DNA of 64,000 bases from Idiomarina sp. X4 (lineage in GTDB: Bacteria > Pseudomonadota > Gammaproteobacteria > Enterobacterales > Alteromonadaceae): the NCBI RefSeq assembly GCF_002808045.1, contig NZ_CP025000.1:62001-126000 (forward strand). Reading direction: 5' to 3'. The notes under the pieces were generated by a model, which was given only the letters and a program-made list of their open reading frames with translations, was not told the DNA's origin and ran no database searches. This document shows positions 47,862 through 56,706 of this stretch, one piece after another; the first letter of the stretch is position 1; each line of letters starts with the position of its first letter. Position numbers and translations under genes: made by a program.

Positions 47862-49508
47862 GTGGAACGCGAAAGCATGGAATTTGATGTCGTTATAGTT
47901 GGAGCTGGGCCTGCGGGTTTAGCAACGGCATGTCGACTCGGTCAGCTGGCTCAGGAAAACGAGCAAGAGCTGATGATTTGTGTTGTTGAGAAAGGTGCAG
48001 ACATTGGCGCTCACATTTTATCGGGCGCGGTATTTGAGCCTCGCGCTTTAAACGAACTATTTCCAGACTGGAAAGATCGAGGGGCGCCGCTTAATACAGA
48101 AGTCACCGGCGACGATATTTTATTGCTTAAAGATGAGCAGAACTTCAGCCGTTTGCCTAACTTTTCGGTGCCTAAAACCTTCCACAACAAAGGTAACTAT
48201 ATCGCCAGTATGGGAAACCTGTGCCGCTGGATGGCTGAACAGGCCGAACAGTTAGGCATTGAAATCTTCCCTGGCTTTTCAGCAGCGGAACTACTCTACA
48301 ACGATGACGGCTCTGTCGCAGGTGTACAAACTGGCGATATGGGTGTCGCAAAAGATGGTTCTGAAAAAGACGGCTACATGCCGGGTATGGAGCTAAGAGC
48401 AAAATACACCGTCTTTGCAGAAGGCTGCCGCGGTCACTTGGGCAAGCAGCTTATTAATCAGTTTGAGCTGGACAAAGACGCCACTCCACAACACTACGGT
48501 CTTGGCTTTAAAGAAATATGGGACATTCCTGAAGAGCTGCACGAACCAGGTAAGGTGGTGCACACCGCCGGCTGGCCTTTAGAAGGTCATGCTAACGGTG
48601 GCGGCTACCTTTATCACGCTGAAGACGGTCAAGTGTACCTGGGTCTGATTGTCGATTTAAACTATGAAAACCCGTACGTGAACCCTTTTCAGGAATTCCA
48701 ACGCTTCAAGACGCATCCGGCTATTAAGCAGATTATCGAAAACGGTAAGCGTGTATCTTATGGCGCCCGGGCTATTGCCAAAGGTGGTTACTATTCATTA
48801 CCTAAAATGACTTTCCCTGGCGGTTTAATTGTTGGCTGCAACGCAGGCACATTGAACTTCTCTAAAATTAAAGGGAATCATACGGCAATGAAGTCAGGCA
48901 TGATTGCCGCTGAAACGCTGTTTGATGAATTAAAAGCTGGCAACGCGAATACCGAAGCGGCGCAATACACAGAACGTTTTGAATCATCATGGGTGTACGA
49001 CGAGTTATATCGTTCACGCAACTTCGGTGGTGCTGTTCATAAACTCGGCACGATGCTAGGTGGCGCTTATAATATGGTCGACCAGAACTGGTTTGGCGGA
49101 AAACTTCCGTTTAAATTCAAAGAGTGGACACCCGATTATAAAGCGACCGGTAAGGCTCGCAATTTCAAGCCTATTGACTACCCTAAAGCGGATAATAAAT
49201 TAACCTTTGATCGCCTGTCTTCTGTGTTTTTATCGAATACGAACCATGCTGAAGACCAACCATGTCATCTAAAACTAAAAGATGACGATATTCCATTAAA
49301 AGTTAATTTACCGGAATACGCTGAACCAGCACAACGCTACTGCCCTGCAGGAGTGTATGAAGTTGTGGAGGAAGACGGAAAAGAAGTTTTCCAAATAAAC
49401 GCCCAAAACTGCATACATTGCAAAACCTGTGACATTAAAGATCCCAGTCAAAATATTACTTGGGTCGTTCCTGAAGGTGGCGGCGGACCGACTTACCCGA
49501 ATATGTAA
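47862..49508 (+). CDS. Electron transfer flavoprotein-ubiquinone oxidoreductase
   Basis: ETF-QO takes electrons from reduced ETF to ubiquinone at the inner membrane. It has the FAD motif DVVIVGAGPAGLATACRLG and, at the C-terminus, a 4Fe-4S site (CPAGVY, then QNCIHCKTCDIKDP). I chose GTG at 47862, with GGAGG five bases upstream, over GTG at 47850, giving 548 residues. It links the isovaleryl- and isobutyryl-CoA dehydrogenases of this window to respiration. The etfAB genes are not present here. Confidence 0.95.
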   Translation: MERESMEFDVVIVGAGPAGLATACRLGQLAQENEQELMICVVEKGADIGAHILSGAVFEPRALNELFPDWKDRGAPLNTEVTGDDILLLKDEQNFSRLPNFSVPKTFHNKGNYIASMGNLCRWMAEQAEQLGIEIFPGFSAAELLYNDDGSVAGVQTGDMGVAKDGSEKDGYMPGMELRAKYTVFAEGCRGHLGKQLINQFELDKDATPQHYGLGFKEIWDIPEELHEPGKVVHTAGWPLEGHANGGGYLYHAEDGQVYLGLIVDLNYENPYVNPFQEFQRFKTHPAIKQIIENGKRVSYGARAIAKGGYYSLPKMTFPGGLIVGCNAGTLNFSKIKGNHTAMKSGMIAAETLFDELKAGNANTEAAQYTERFESSWVYDELYRSRNFGGAVHKLGTMLGGAYNMVDQNWFGGKLPFKFKEWTPDYKATGKARNFKPIDYPKADNKLTFDRLSSVFLSNTNHAEDQPCHLKLKDDDIPLKVNLPEYAEPAQRYCPAGVYEVVEEDGKEVFQINAQNCIHCKTCDIKDPSQNITWVVPEGGGGPTYPNM

Positions 49509-49531
49509 TTGTTCTGTAAAGGTCACTTATA

Positions 49532-49573
49532 AAAACACCCAGGCATGCTATATGTCTGGGTGTTTTATTTTTT
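49532..49573 (+). terminator. Rho-independent terminator after ETF-QO
   Basis: AAAACACCCAG and CTGGGTGTTTT form an 11-bp stem with a 13-base loop, followed by A and six T. It closes the long rightward liu-to-ETF-QO region. Confidence 0.88.
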
Positions 49574-49637
49574 AGAGCTTGTAGAAATAAACGTTCTGGA
49601 CTAAACCTAATTAAAACGAAGATATGAGGTGACTATT

Positions 49638-50102
49638 ATGAAACACAGCAATTTAGGAATAACATCGCTTTTCGCTGCTTTATTAGTTTTCAGCGGGTCT
49701 GCTTTAGCTCAGCAAAAAGCGGAAGAAACTAAAAAAACAGCTGAAATGAAGCAAGACAAACAGGAACTTAAAGCTGATATGGAAGCCATGCGTGAAGAAC
49801 GCAAAGCGGAGATGGAAGCGATGCATGAAGAGCACAAGGCTGAGATGATGGAGCGTAAGGCGGAACACAAAGCCGAAATGCAAGCAGATAAGGAAGAGCG
49901 GAAGTATGAAAAAGAAGAGCGCAAATTAGAAAAAGAGAAAAGAAAGTACGCTAAAGAAGAGAAAAAAGAAAAATGGAAAGCTGAAAAAGAAAAACGCAAA
50001 CATGAAATGAAAGAAAAGCGTCAGTCACTAAAGGATAAGAAAGACGACTCTGATAATGACTCAGATGACGACGATAATAACGGTGACAATAATATCTCTT
50101 AA
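49638..50102 (+). CDS. Exported, highly charged helical protein
   Basis: I do not recognise the family. The 154 residues begin with a signal peptide (LFAALLVFSGSALA, then QQKAEE). About 110 residues of almost only E, K, R, M, A and D follow, with repeated units such as EERKAEMEAM, EEHKAEMMERK and EEKKEKWKAEKEK. This predicts a single long alpha helix or coiled coil. The last 20 residues are an Asp/Asn-rich tail. The ATG at 49638 follows GAGG; a GTG at 49629 is less likely. It stands alone between two terminators. A periplasmic location is inferred. Confidence 0.75.
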   Translation: MKHSNLGITSLFAALLVFSGSALAQQKAEETKKTAEMKQDKQELKADMEAMREERKAEMEAMHEEHKAEMMERKAEHKAEMQADKEERKYEKEERKLEKEKRKYAKEEKKEKWKAEKEKRKHEMKEKRQSLKDKKDDSDNDSDDDDNNGDNNIS

Positions 50103-50120
50103 GCACCACTAATATTAGAT

Positions 50121-50154
50121 AGAAAAAGAGCGCTTATCGCTCTTTTTCTGTTTT
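50121..50154 (+). terminator. Rho-independent terminator after the charged protein gene
   Basis: AGAAAAAGAGCG and CGCTCTTTTTCT make a 12-bp perfect stem with a 5-base loop, followed by GTTTT. The stem itself carries T runs on both strands. Confidence 0.8.
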
Positions 50155-50167
50155 AGACCTTATTTTA

Positions 50168-50196
50168 TTGCTGCCTTTTTCATCAGGCGTTATTAT
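50168..50196 (+). promoter_or_regulatory. Putative promoter of the H-NS gene
   Basis: TTGCTG and TATTAT are 17 bases apart in an AT-rich stretch, with the -10 ending 37 bases before the ATG. AT-rich promoter DNA would suit H-NS autoregulation. Confidence 0.45.
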
Positions 50197-50233
50197 TCTA
50201 AATAATTAAATAACTAAAACTAGGAAAGTCAGT

Positions 50234-50647
50234 ATGAGTGAGTTTTTAAATATTATCCGTCACGAAAGACGTTTAAAGTCGGCGTTAAAGTCTCTTTCAA
50301 TTGAAGAGTTAGAAGCAATAAAAGAAAAATTTGATTCCGTCGTCGCAAAACGCAGAGAGGAAGAAGCCCAAAAGCTTCGGGAACAGCAAGAAAAGTCAAA
50401 AAAAATAAAAGAATTTAAAGCCGCCATGGCCGATGCTGGTATTGAGCTTTCAGATATTCTTGAACAAGAGCTAGGTGGTGACCCCATTGTAAAAACCACC
50501 AAAAAACGCGCACCGAAGCCGCCTAAATATGAATACATTGACGATGAAGGAAACCGTCAAACCTGGACAGGCCAAGGCCGAATGCCAAAACCGATGAAAA
50601 CGGCCTTAGATAATGGCAAGCCGCTGGAGTCTTTTTTAATTAAGTAG
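50234..50647 (+). CDS. hns: H-NS family nucleoid protein
   Basis: The 137 residues show an N-terminal helical oligomerisation region (residues 1-65), a flexible linker with KKRAPKPP, and the C-terminal DNA-binding domain TWTGQGRMPKPM with the minor-groove QGR motif, ending KPLESFLIK. H-NS binds AT-rich DNA and silences transcription. The gene is monocistronic by appearance, with a terminator upstream and an independent start for the next gene. Confidence 0.93.
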   Translation: MSEFLNIIRHERRLKSALKSLSIEELEAIKEKFDSVVAKRREEEAQKLREQQEKSKKIKEFKAAMADAGIELSDILEQELGGDPIVKTTKKRAPKPPKYEYIDDEGNRQTWTGQGRMPKPMKTALDNGKPLESFLIK

Positions 50648-50714
50648 CGCTTTTTGTTGAACAAAGTCTAAAGCTTGATTAGGCTATGAAAAAACAAAAA
50701 CGCAAGGATACAAG

Positions 50715-51080
50715 TTGCGCTTTCCATTACTGATAGTTTCAATACCACTAATAACATTAACAGGCTGCTCGATCTTACCGAGCAGCTCTGGTTCGCCTGT
50801 GAGTTGGTCACCACATTCCGCTGATATTTATCGGCTCGGAAGTTTGCCCAGTTCAAACTACAAAATGGTCAGTATTGTTAATGGGGAAAGTTGCCAGCGA
50901 GAGTATAAAGCTGATCCTGCGTCAGAAAGCGAAGCGCTAAAGGCATTACGAGCAGATGCCGCTCGCTTTAAAGCCGATGCCATTATTGAAACACAGTGTT
51001 TTCATTTAAAACCCGACGCGGACTCCATTTGTTATAGTGAAGTCAGTTGCGCCGGGCGTGCTATTCAGTGGGTCGATTAA
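50715..51080 (+). CDS. rcsF: RcsF-type outer membrane lipoprotein
   Basis: The 121-residue protein has a lipobox (LTGC, Cys18) and four further cysteines at 60, 95, 106 and 112. E. coli RcsF, which senses envelope damage for the Rcs phosphorelay, has cysteines at 74, 109, 118 and 124 forming two disulfides; the spacing is nearly the same, and ICYSEVSCAGRA matches the family end. The start is TTG at 50715 with AAGGA six bases upstream. trmO and proS follow, as in E. coli, which supports the call. No other Rcs gene is in the window. Confidence 0.75.
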   Translation: MRFPLLIVSIPLITLTGCSILPSSSGSPVSWSPHSADIYRLGSLPSSNYKMVSIVNGESCQREYKADPASESEALKALRADAARFKADAIIETQCFHLKPDADSICYSEVSCAGRAIQWVD

Positions 51081-51085
51081 ACGTT

Positions 51086-51724
51086 TTAGTTATCGAGCTT
51101 ACTTAGACGAACGTCGCCCACTCCCACTTCGACTTCAACCGTCACTGAGCCAGCGCCTTCATAGCTTGATTCAGATGTCACGACCATGCGCTCCTCATTA
51201 CTGTTAGCAAAGTTCTCCAGGCGCGTATCACCCACACCGACTGATGCTTTCACTTCTTTGTAGTCACCAGCACTCAGATCTAAGTCGATATCGCCAACAC
51301 CCAGCTCAATATCACTGTTTACAAAAGGCAGAAGCCCGCTAATTTCGCCAACACCTAACTCTAAGTCAAGTTGCTTAACGTTCGGTACTCGAACCACCCA
51401 ATGCTGAACCATATCGTCGGCAGGCGTTGCCGACACCATCAACTTATTACCTTTTCTTTCGCTTTTTATTAATACTGCGTCGATGTCACCACCGCTGGTA
51501 AACCAACTGTCACCATCTGACTCAACGCGCAATTCAATTTCTACTGCTTCATTGTCTGACGGCTCAATTTCAACCGTTCCTACCGTAGCGTCTATGTGAA
51601 GCTCTGTCTCAGAGTCAACAATATAGCTCTCCGATAATTCTTTTTCCTTAGCAAAGGCTGCTGTACTTAAAGTCACTAAACCAATAAACGCCAGTGTTAA
51701 CGGCCAAATTTTATGCTTCATCAT
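51086..51724 (-). CDS. Exported DUF4097-like beta-repeat protein
   Basis: The 212-residue product has a signal peptide (LTLAFIGLVTLSTAAFA) and then an acidic, beta-rich domain with a recurring motif: LELGVGEISG, IELGVGDIDLDLS, ASVGVGDTRLE and VEVGVGDVRLS. This resembles the stacked strands of DUF4097-type proteins. Function is unknown. A frame opens at 51757, but the ATG at 51724 has AAGGAAAA just upstream. It is convergent with rcsF (5-base gap) and interrupts the rcsF-trmO order of E. coli. Confidence 0.7.
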   Translation of the reverse strand: MMKHKIWPLTLAFIGLVTLSTAAFAKEKELSESYIVDSETELHIDATVGTVEIEPSDNEAVEIELRVESDGDSWFTSGGDIDAVLIKSERKGNKLMVSATPADDMVQHWVVRVPNVKQLDLELGVGEISGLLPFVNSDIELGVGDIDLDLSAGDYKEVKASVGVGDTRLENFANSNEERMVVTSESSYEGAGSVTVEVEVGVGDVRLSKLDN

Positions 51725-51922
51725 TTTGCTTTTCCTTTTTTGGTAGCACGTATTCATGATTAGTCAGTAATAACCTCAAATGGTTACTGCTATTCTGCAA
51801 TCGCTGTGCCAAAAAAATAAACTCATAAAATTCAATGCTTTAAATAGCCAGCGATTCTTAAGTTAGGCAAAAGCGCAATAATATGGTCAAATCGACTATT
51901 ATTGAACAGACAAAACAACTTG

Positions 51923-52627
51923 ATGAAAAGCCAGCAAAAATTGACACCTATTGCGCATATCAGAACGCCCTACCCTGAAAAATTCAGCGTGCCCAGGCAA
52001 AGCCGTCTTACACCGAACATTTATGCCACCGTTGAGCTAACCGGCGACTACGATCATGCCCAAGCCGTAAAGGGTATCGAGCAGTTTTCACATTTATGGC
52101 TTGTTTTCGAGTTTCATCAACACAGCCATTGGCAAGAGAAGGTGCGACCGCCAAGATTAGGAGGCAACGAATCGGTCGGCGTTTTCGCATCGCGAGCACC
52201 TTTTCGTCCCAACCAGTTAGGGCTGTCTGTTGTTGAACTCATTAGCGTAGAAACGAGTCCGAATGTGAAGTTAGCAGTATGCGGAGCTGATATTGTAGAC
52301 GGTACACCTATTGTCGATATTAAGCCTTATATTCCATACGTCGACGCTGTACCTGATGCTAAAGGTGGTTTTGCTGACAACACGCCCAATGTACTTAATG
52401 TCCGGCTATTAGATAACGCCAAACATCAATTAGAACAAACCTCCAACGCGCCTCTAGCTCTGGAGGCGGCTATAATCGAAGTACTTCAACAAGACCCCCG
52501 TCCGGCGTATCATAAAGAGAAACGCACCGACAGACGCTACGGAACGGCGCTTTTTGACTATAATATTCGTTGGTACGTGGAGGAAAATACGGTTTTTGTT
52601 GAAGAAATTATACAAAATACCCTGTAA
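51923..52627 (+). CDS. trmO: tRNA (N6-threonylcarbamoyladenosine(37)-N6)-methyltransferase
   Basis: TrmO (TsaA/YaeB family) methylates t6A37 to m6t6A in certain tRNAs using SAM. Key stretches are IAHIRTPYPEKFSVPRQ, GIEQFSHLWLVFEFHQ, RPPRLGGNESVGVFASRAPFRPN, and DIVDGTPIVDIKPYIPYVD. The C-terminal QDPRPAYHKEK is also typical. The start is uncertain: ATG at 51923 (234 residues) or TTG at 51902, neither with a good ribosome binding site. proS follows. Confidence 0.92.
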   Translation: MKSQQKLTPIAHIRTPYPEKFSVPRQSRLTPNIYATVELTGDYDHAQAVKGIEQFSHLWLVFEFHQHSHWQEKVRPPRLGGNESVGVFASRAPFRPNQLGLSVVELISVETSPNVKLAVCGADIVDGTPIVDIKPYIPYVDAVPDAKGGFADNTPNVLNVRLLDNAKHQLEQTSNAPLALEAAIIEVLQQDPRPAYHKEKRTDRRYGTALFDYNIRWYVEENTVFVEEIIQNTL

Positions 52628-52634
52628 AAGGCTT

Positions 52635-52661
52635 TTGACCTTCAACAGACACTGCTAAACT
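52635..52661 (+). promoter_or_regulatory. Possible promoter of proS
   Basis: TTGACC and an extended -10 (TGCTAAACT) are 15 bases apart, which is short, 45 bases before the proS ATG. Cotranscription with trmO is also possible. Confidence 0.3.
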
Positions 52662-52706
52662 TCGCCCTAATTTTTGACCATCCAATTTGCAGAGAATTGC
52701 CAGACT

Positions 52707-54413
52707 ATGCGCAGTAGCCAATATTTATTATCAACGCTAAAAGAAACTCCGTCTGACGCTGAAATTGCGAGCCACAAGTTGATGTTAAGAGCCGGTATGA
52801 TACGAAAAGTCGCTGCCGGCCTTTATAACTGGACCCCAACGGGCTTGCGTGTTCTGCGTAAGGTGGAAGCGGTTGTCCGTGAGGAAATGGAAGCCATTAA
52901 TGCATTGGAAATACTAATGCCGATGGTTCAGCCGGCTGATCTCTGGCAAGAATCTGGTCGCTGGGACGACTACGGCCCAGAGCTACTGCGTTTAAAGGAC
53001 CGTAACCAGCGTGACTTTTTACTGGGTCCAACGCATGAAGAAATCATCAGTGAGTTAGTGCGCAAAGAAGTCAGCAGCTATAAGCAGTTGCCTTTAACTC
53101 TGTTCCAAATTCAAACCAAGTTCCGTGACGAAATTCGCCCTCGTTTTGGTGTGATGCGTGCACGCGAATTTATTATGAAAGACGCCTACTCTTTCCACTT
53201 GAGCCAGGAGTCGCTGCAGGAAACCTATGACGCTATGTACAAAGCGTACAACCGTATATTCGAGCGCTTAGGTTTAGACTTCCGTCCGGTCATTGCCGAT
53301 ACCGGCTCTATTGGTGGTAACAGCTCTCACGAGTTTCATGTATTAGCAAGCTCAGGCGAAGACGCTATTGCCTTCTCTGATGCCTCTGATTACGCAGCAA
53401 ATGTGGAAATGGCTGAAGCTCTGGCGCCTGCGGGCGAACGCCCTGAGGGCGTTCAGGACATGGCTAAACATGAAGTACACGGTGATGAATTAGCCGCTGT
53501 ACTTCAACCTTTGTCAGTCGAGAGCCAGCAGGCGGTTAAGTCCGTCATTGTTAAAGCGTCAGACGAGATTGAAGCAGAATACGTTCAACTAGTCCTGCGT
53601 GCCGATCACGAACTCAACAGCGTGAAAGCAGAAAAGCTACCTCAAGTAGCTACACCAATAGAAGTACTGACACAAACCGAGAAAGCAACCGGTGTTGAAG
53701 CTGCGTACATTGGCGTAGTGAACAGTAAACTGCCGTTATTGGTCGACAGAAGCGCTGCGCATTTAGCCGACTTTGCCTGTGGAGCCAACGAAAATGGTCA
53801 GTGGCTAACCGGCGTCAACTGGGAACGCGATGTTAACGATTTTGATGTCGCTGATATCCGTAACGTGGTTGAGGGCGACCCAAGCCCGTGTGGTAAAGGT
53901 AACGTTAAAATTGCACGCGGTATTGAAGTTGGCCATATTTTCCAGTTAGGTAAAAAATACAGCGACGCGATGAAAGTCGGTGTACTCTCAGAAACCGGCA
54001 AACACGAAACGCTGACCATGGGCTGTTATGGTATTGGTGTTTCCCGAATTGTTGCAGCAGCTATTGAGCAACATAACGACGACCGAGGCATTCGCTGGCC
54101 GGACGCATTAGCACCATTCCAGGTCGCTATTGTGCCAATGAACATGCACAAGTCTGCACGCGTTCAGGCTGCTGCTGAGAAGCTGTACGAAGAACTAAAG
54201 TCTAAAGGCATTGATGTTCTGTTTGACGACCGTAAAGAACGTCCTGGCGTGATGTTCACCGACATGGAATTGATTGGTGTCCCTCATCAAATAGTGGTTG
54301 GTGAGCGCAACCTTGATGAAAACCAAGTTGAATACCAGTCACGCGCCGGCGGCGAGAAACAGAAAGTCGATATTGATCAGTGTGTTGATTTTGTCCTTGG
54401 GCAATTTGCTTAA
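52707..54413 (+). CDS. proS: Prolyl-tRNA synthetase
   Basis: This is a class II synthetase of the bacterial type, 568 residues, with [20 protein letters not shown] at its start. Motif 2 lies in [25 protein letters not shown], an editing (INS) domain occupies about residues 225-400, and motif 3 is in [18 protein letters not shown] at 52674 would add 11 residues not seen in the family, so I use the ATG at 52707. A strong terminator follows. Confidence 0.96.
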   Translation: MRSSQYLLSTLKETPSDAEIASHKLMLRAGMIRKVAAGLYNWTPTGLRVLRKVEAVVREEMEAINALEILMPMVQPADLWQESGRWDDYGPELLRLKDRNQRDFLLGPTHEEIISELVRKEVSSYKQLPLTLFQIQTKFRDEIRPRFGVMRAREFIMKDAYSFHLSQESLQETYDAMYKAYNRIFERLGLDFRPVIADTGSIGGNSSHEFHVLASSGEDAIAFSDASDYAANVEMAEALAPAGERPEGVQDMAKHEVHGDELAAVLQPLSVESQQAVKSVIVKASDEIEAEYVQLVLRADHELNSVKAEKLPQVATPIEVLTQTEKATGVEAAYIGVVNSKLPLLVDRSAAHLADFACGANENGQWLTGVNWERDVNDFDVADIRNVVEGDPSPCGKGNVKIARGIEVGHIFQLGKKYSDAMKVGVLSETGKHETLTMGCYGIGVSRIVAAAIEQHNDDRGIRWPDALAPFQVAIVPMNMHKSARVQAAAEKLYEELKSKGIDVLFDDRKERPGVMFTDMELIGVPHQIVVGERNLDENQVEYQSRAGGEKQKVDIDQCVDFVLGQFA

Positions 54414-54433
54414 TTCGCTCTTAGCCCCAAATT

Positions 54434-54464
54434 AAAAAGGCCTGATATCGTATCAGGCCTTTTT
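54434..54464. terminator. Bidirectional terminator between proS and gpt
   Basis: AAAAAGGCCTGATA and TATCAGGCCTTTTT form a 14-bp perfect stem with a 3-base loop. T runs lie at the 3' arm on both strands, so it can serve both convergent genes. Confidence 0.88.
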
Positions 54465-54490
54465 GTTTATGAAGCACGTAAAAGCGTTTC

Positions 54491-54976
54491 TTACGACTCT
54501 TGTCCCGCTAATGGCTCGACATAGTGCAAGTGCATGTCCCACGGGAAGTGAATCCAAGTGTCTTGCTCTAAATCAGCAACAAAGTCATCAACTAAGTCCA
54601 TACCCGCCGGTTTTGCATAAACAGTCACAAACTTAGCTTTTGGCAGGCGGTCACGCAGAAATTTCAATGTGTTGCCCGTATCAACCAAATCATCGACGAC
54701 TAAGAAACCTTCACCATCTCCAGTTGCCGTAACGTCTTTCAACAGCTGCAAGTCATCACGTTGTTCGTCATGGTCATAAGAACTGACAGCGACACAGTCA
54801 ACCACACGAATGTTCAATTCACGCGCTACAATAGCGGCAGGTACTAAACCGCCACGGCTTACCGCAATAATGCCTTTATACTGTTCAGCGGGTAACTGCC
54901 GACGCGCCAGCTCACGTGTAGCACGGTGTAATTCTTCCCAGGAAACGAAAAATTCGCGATTTGAATGCCATCCCAT
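54491..54976 (-). CDS. gpt: Xanthine-guanine phosphoribosyltransferase
   Basis: Gpt makes GMP, XMP and IMP from free bases and PRPP. The 161-residue protein has the PRPP motif [14 protein letters not shown] and the flexible-loop region [39 protein letters not shown] is typical of the bacterial XGPRT group. It starts 7 bases after the purine permease gene; together they import and salvage purine bases. Confidence 0.92.
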   Translation of the reverse strand: MGWHSNREFFVSWEELHRATRELARRQLPAEQYKGIIAVSRGGLVPAAIVARELNIRVVDCVAVSSYDHDEQRDDLQLLKDVTATGDGEGFLVVDDLVDTGNTLKFLRDRLPKAKFVTVYAKPAGMDLVDDFVADLEQDTWIHFPWDMHLHYVEPLAGQES

Positions 54977-54983
54977 AATGTTA

Positions 54984-56276
54984 CTACCCTAACCAAATGA
55001 ATTTTGCGATAAATAAAGCACCTAACAGCACCACACTTGGCGTTAAGTCACTGTATTTGCCACCTAGAAGCTTCACGACCACATAACTTATGAAGCCCAA
55101 AGCGATACCGTCCGCTATTGAAAACGTCAACGGTGTCATTAATAAAACCACAGCGACGGGCGCTGCTTCAGTAATATCGTCCCACCTTACATCTTTTAAT
55201 GTGAAAAGCATGAGTACGGCAACGTAAATAATGGCACCCGCTGTTGCGTAAGCTGGAATCATTCCGGCCAATGGCGCAAAGAACATCGCCAATAAGAACA
55301 GGATTCCGACCACAACTGCCGCTAAGCCTGTTTTGCCGCCAGAGGCAACCCCGGCCGCAGACTCAATGTAACTGGTGGTGGTCGAGGTGCCGAGCATTGA
55401 CCCCGCTACGGTCGCGGTGCTGTCCGCCATCAGCGCTTTGTTCAAACGAGGCATATGGCCGTCAGCTTTCGCTAAACCGGCCTTTTGTGCAACGGCAAGT
55501 AAAGTGCCCGATGTATCGAATAAATCAACGAACAGAAAGGCAAAAATAACCGACAGCATACCGAGATCGAAGGCAGCGGCTAAATCCATTTGAAGGAAGG
55601 TTGGCGCTAAGCTCGGTGGTGTAGATACAAGACCGTTATAGTCAACTAACCCTGTCAGCCAGGCAATGAAAGTTACCGCCAGAATACTAATAAGAGCTGC
55701 GCCCTGAACCCCTCGTGCAACCAGTCCAATAATTAAAAAGAAGCCGGCTGCCGCGAGTAACACCGAAGGCTCACCTAATTCACCCAGAGTCACCATAGTT
55801 GCATCATTAGCAACGATGATATTGGCATTTTGCAAACCAATTAGCGCCAAAAATGCCCCAATACCGGCCGCTATCGCTAAGCGAAGCGTTGGTGGAATAG
55901 ACTTAATAATCCATTCCCTGACACGGAATGCCGACAATAAAAAGAAAATACAGCCCGAAAAGAACACCGCGCCTAACGCCGTCTGCCAGGTATATCCCAT
56001 GCTGAAAACAACGGTATAGGTGAAAAAAGCATTCAAACCCATGCCAGGCGCCAGCGCCACAGGATAGTTTGCCCAAAATCCCATGACTAAACAGCCAATA
56101 GCCGCTGCCAAACAAGTCGCAACGAACACCGCACCGTAATCCATTCCGGTTTCACTTAAAATGGAGGGGTTCACAAAAATAATGTAAGCCATGGTCAGGA
56201 AAGTCGTTAAGCCACCAATGACTTCCGACTTTATGGTGCTGCCACTGGCTTTTATCGAAAACAGTTTTTCCAACAT
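54984..56276 (-). CDS. AzgA/GhxP-type purine base permease
   Basis: The 430-residue inner-membrane transporter has about 12-14 hydrophobic segments. The NCS2/AzgA signatures are [18 protein letters not shown] near the start, [12 protein letters not shown], and [15 protein letters not shown]. In E. coli this subfamily includes proton-coupled importers of adenine or of guanine and hypoxanthine; the exact base is not decidable here. The pairing with gpt favours guanine/hypoxanthine. Confidence 0.88.
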   Translation of the reverse strand: MLEKLFSIKASGSTIKSEVIGGLTTFLTMAYIIFVNPSILSETGMDYGAVFVATCLAAAIGCLVMGFWANYPVALAPGMGLNAFFTYTVVFSMGYTWQTALGAVFFSGCIFFLLSAFRVREWIIKSIPPTLRLAIAAGIGAFLALIGLQNANIIVANDATMVTLGELGEPSVLLAAAGFFLIIGLVARGVQGAALISILAVTFIAWLTGLVDYNGLVSTPPSLAPTFLQMDLAAAFDLGMLSVIFAFLFVDLFDTSGTLLAVAQKAGLAKADGHMPRLNKALMADSTATVAGSMLGTSTTTSYIESAAGVASGGKTGLAAVVVGILFLLAMFFAPLAGMIPAYATAGAIIYVAVLMLFTLKDVRWDDITEAAPVAVVLLMTPLTFSIADGIALGFISYVVVKLLGGKYSDLTPSVVLLGALFIAKFIWLG

Positions 56277-56384
56277 GAGAAACCTTGAAGTTAGGCGTTG
56301 TGGTTAAAAGGCAGGTATTTTATCCTAATTGGCACAAAATTTGTTGTTCACTTTTTAAATAATTTACAGGAAGCCCAATTAACC

Positions 56385-56705
56385 ATGCCTACAGTTTACT
56401 TTGTTGATGCCGACGGAAACCAATTTGAAGCCGACGTAGAAGCCGGAACCAACGTCATGGAAGCCGCTGTCGATAATTTTATTGACGGTATTGTTGGCGA
56501 GTGTGGTGGGGTTATGTCATGCGCCACTTGCCACTGCTACATTCCCAAAGAATGGCAGAATAAAATTCCAGAGCCATCTGAGCAAGAAGAAGACATGATT
56601 GATATGGTTATGGAGCCTCAGGATAACAGCCGTCTAAGTTGCCAAATTGAAGTCACTGACGAACTCGACGGCTTAGTCGTTCATTTACCTAAATCACAGT
56701 TTTAA
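56385..56705 (+). CDS. 2Fe-2S ferredoxin, adrenodoxin type
   Basis: The 106-residue protein shows the 2Fe-2S pattern of the vertebrate/putidaredoxin type: GECGGVMSCATCHCY with the fourth ligand in SRLSCQIEV. A longer frame opens at 56298, but the ATG at 56385 gives MPTVYFVDADGN, the usual N-terminus, with AGGA about 12 bases upstream. It is not the hscBA-linked fdx by context, since no isc genes are near. The electron partner is unknown. Confidence 0.9.
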   Translation: MPTVYFVDADGNQFEADVEAGTNVMEAAVDNFIDGIVGECGGVMSCATCHCYIPKEWQNKIPEPSEQEEDMIDMVMEPQDNSRLSCQIEVTDELDGLVVHLPKSQF

Positions 56706-56706
56706 A

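Noticed and set aside
49740..50040. A tandem DNA repeat
   Set aside because: The repetition is at the level of charged codons (gaa, aaa, cgc); the DNA units differ in length and sequence, so it is a coding feature.
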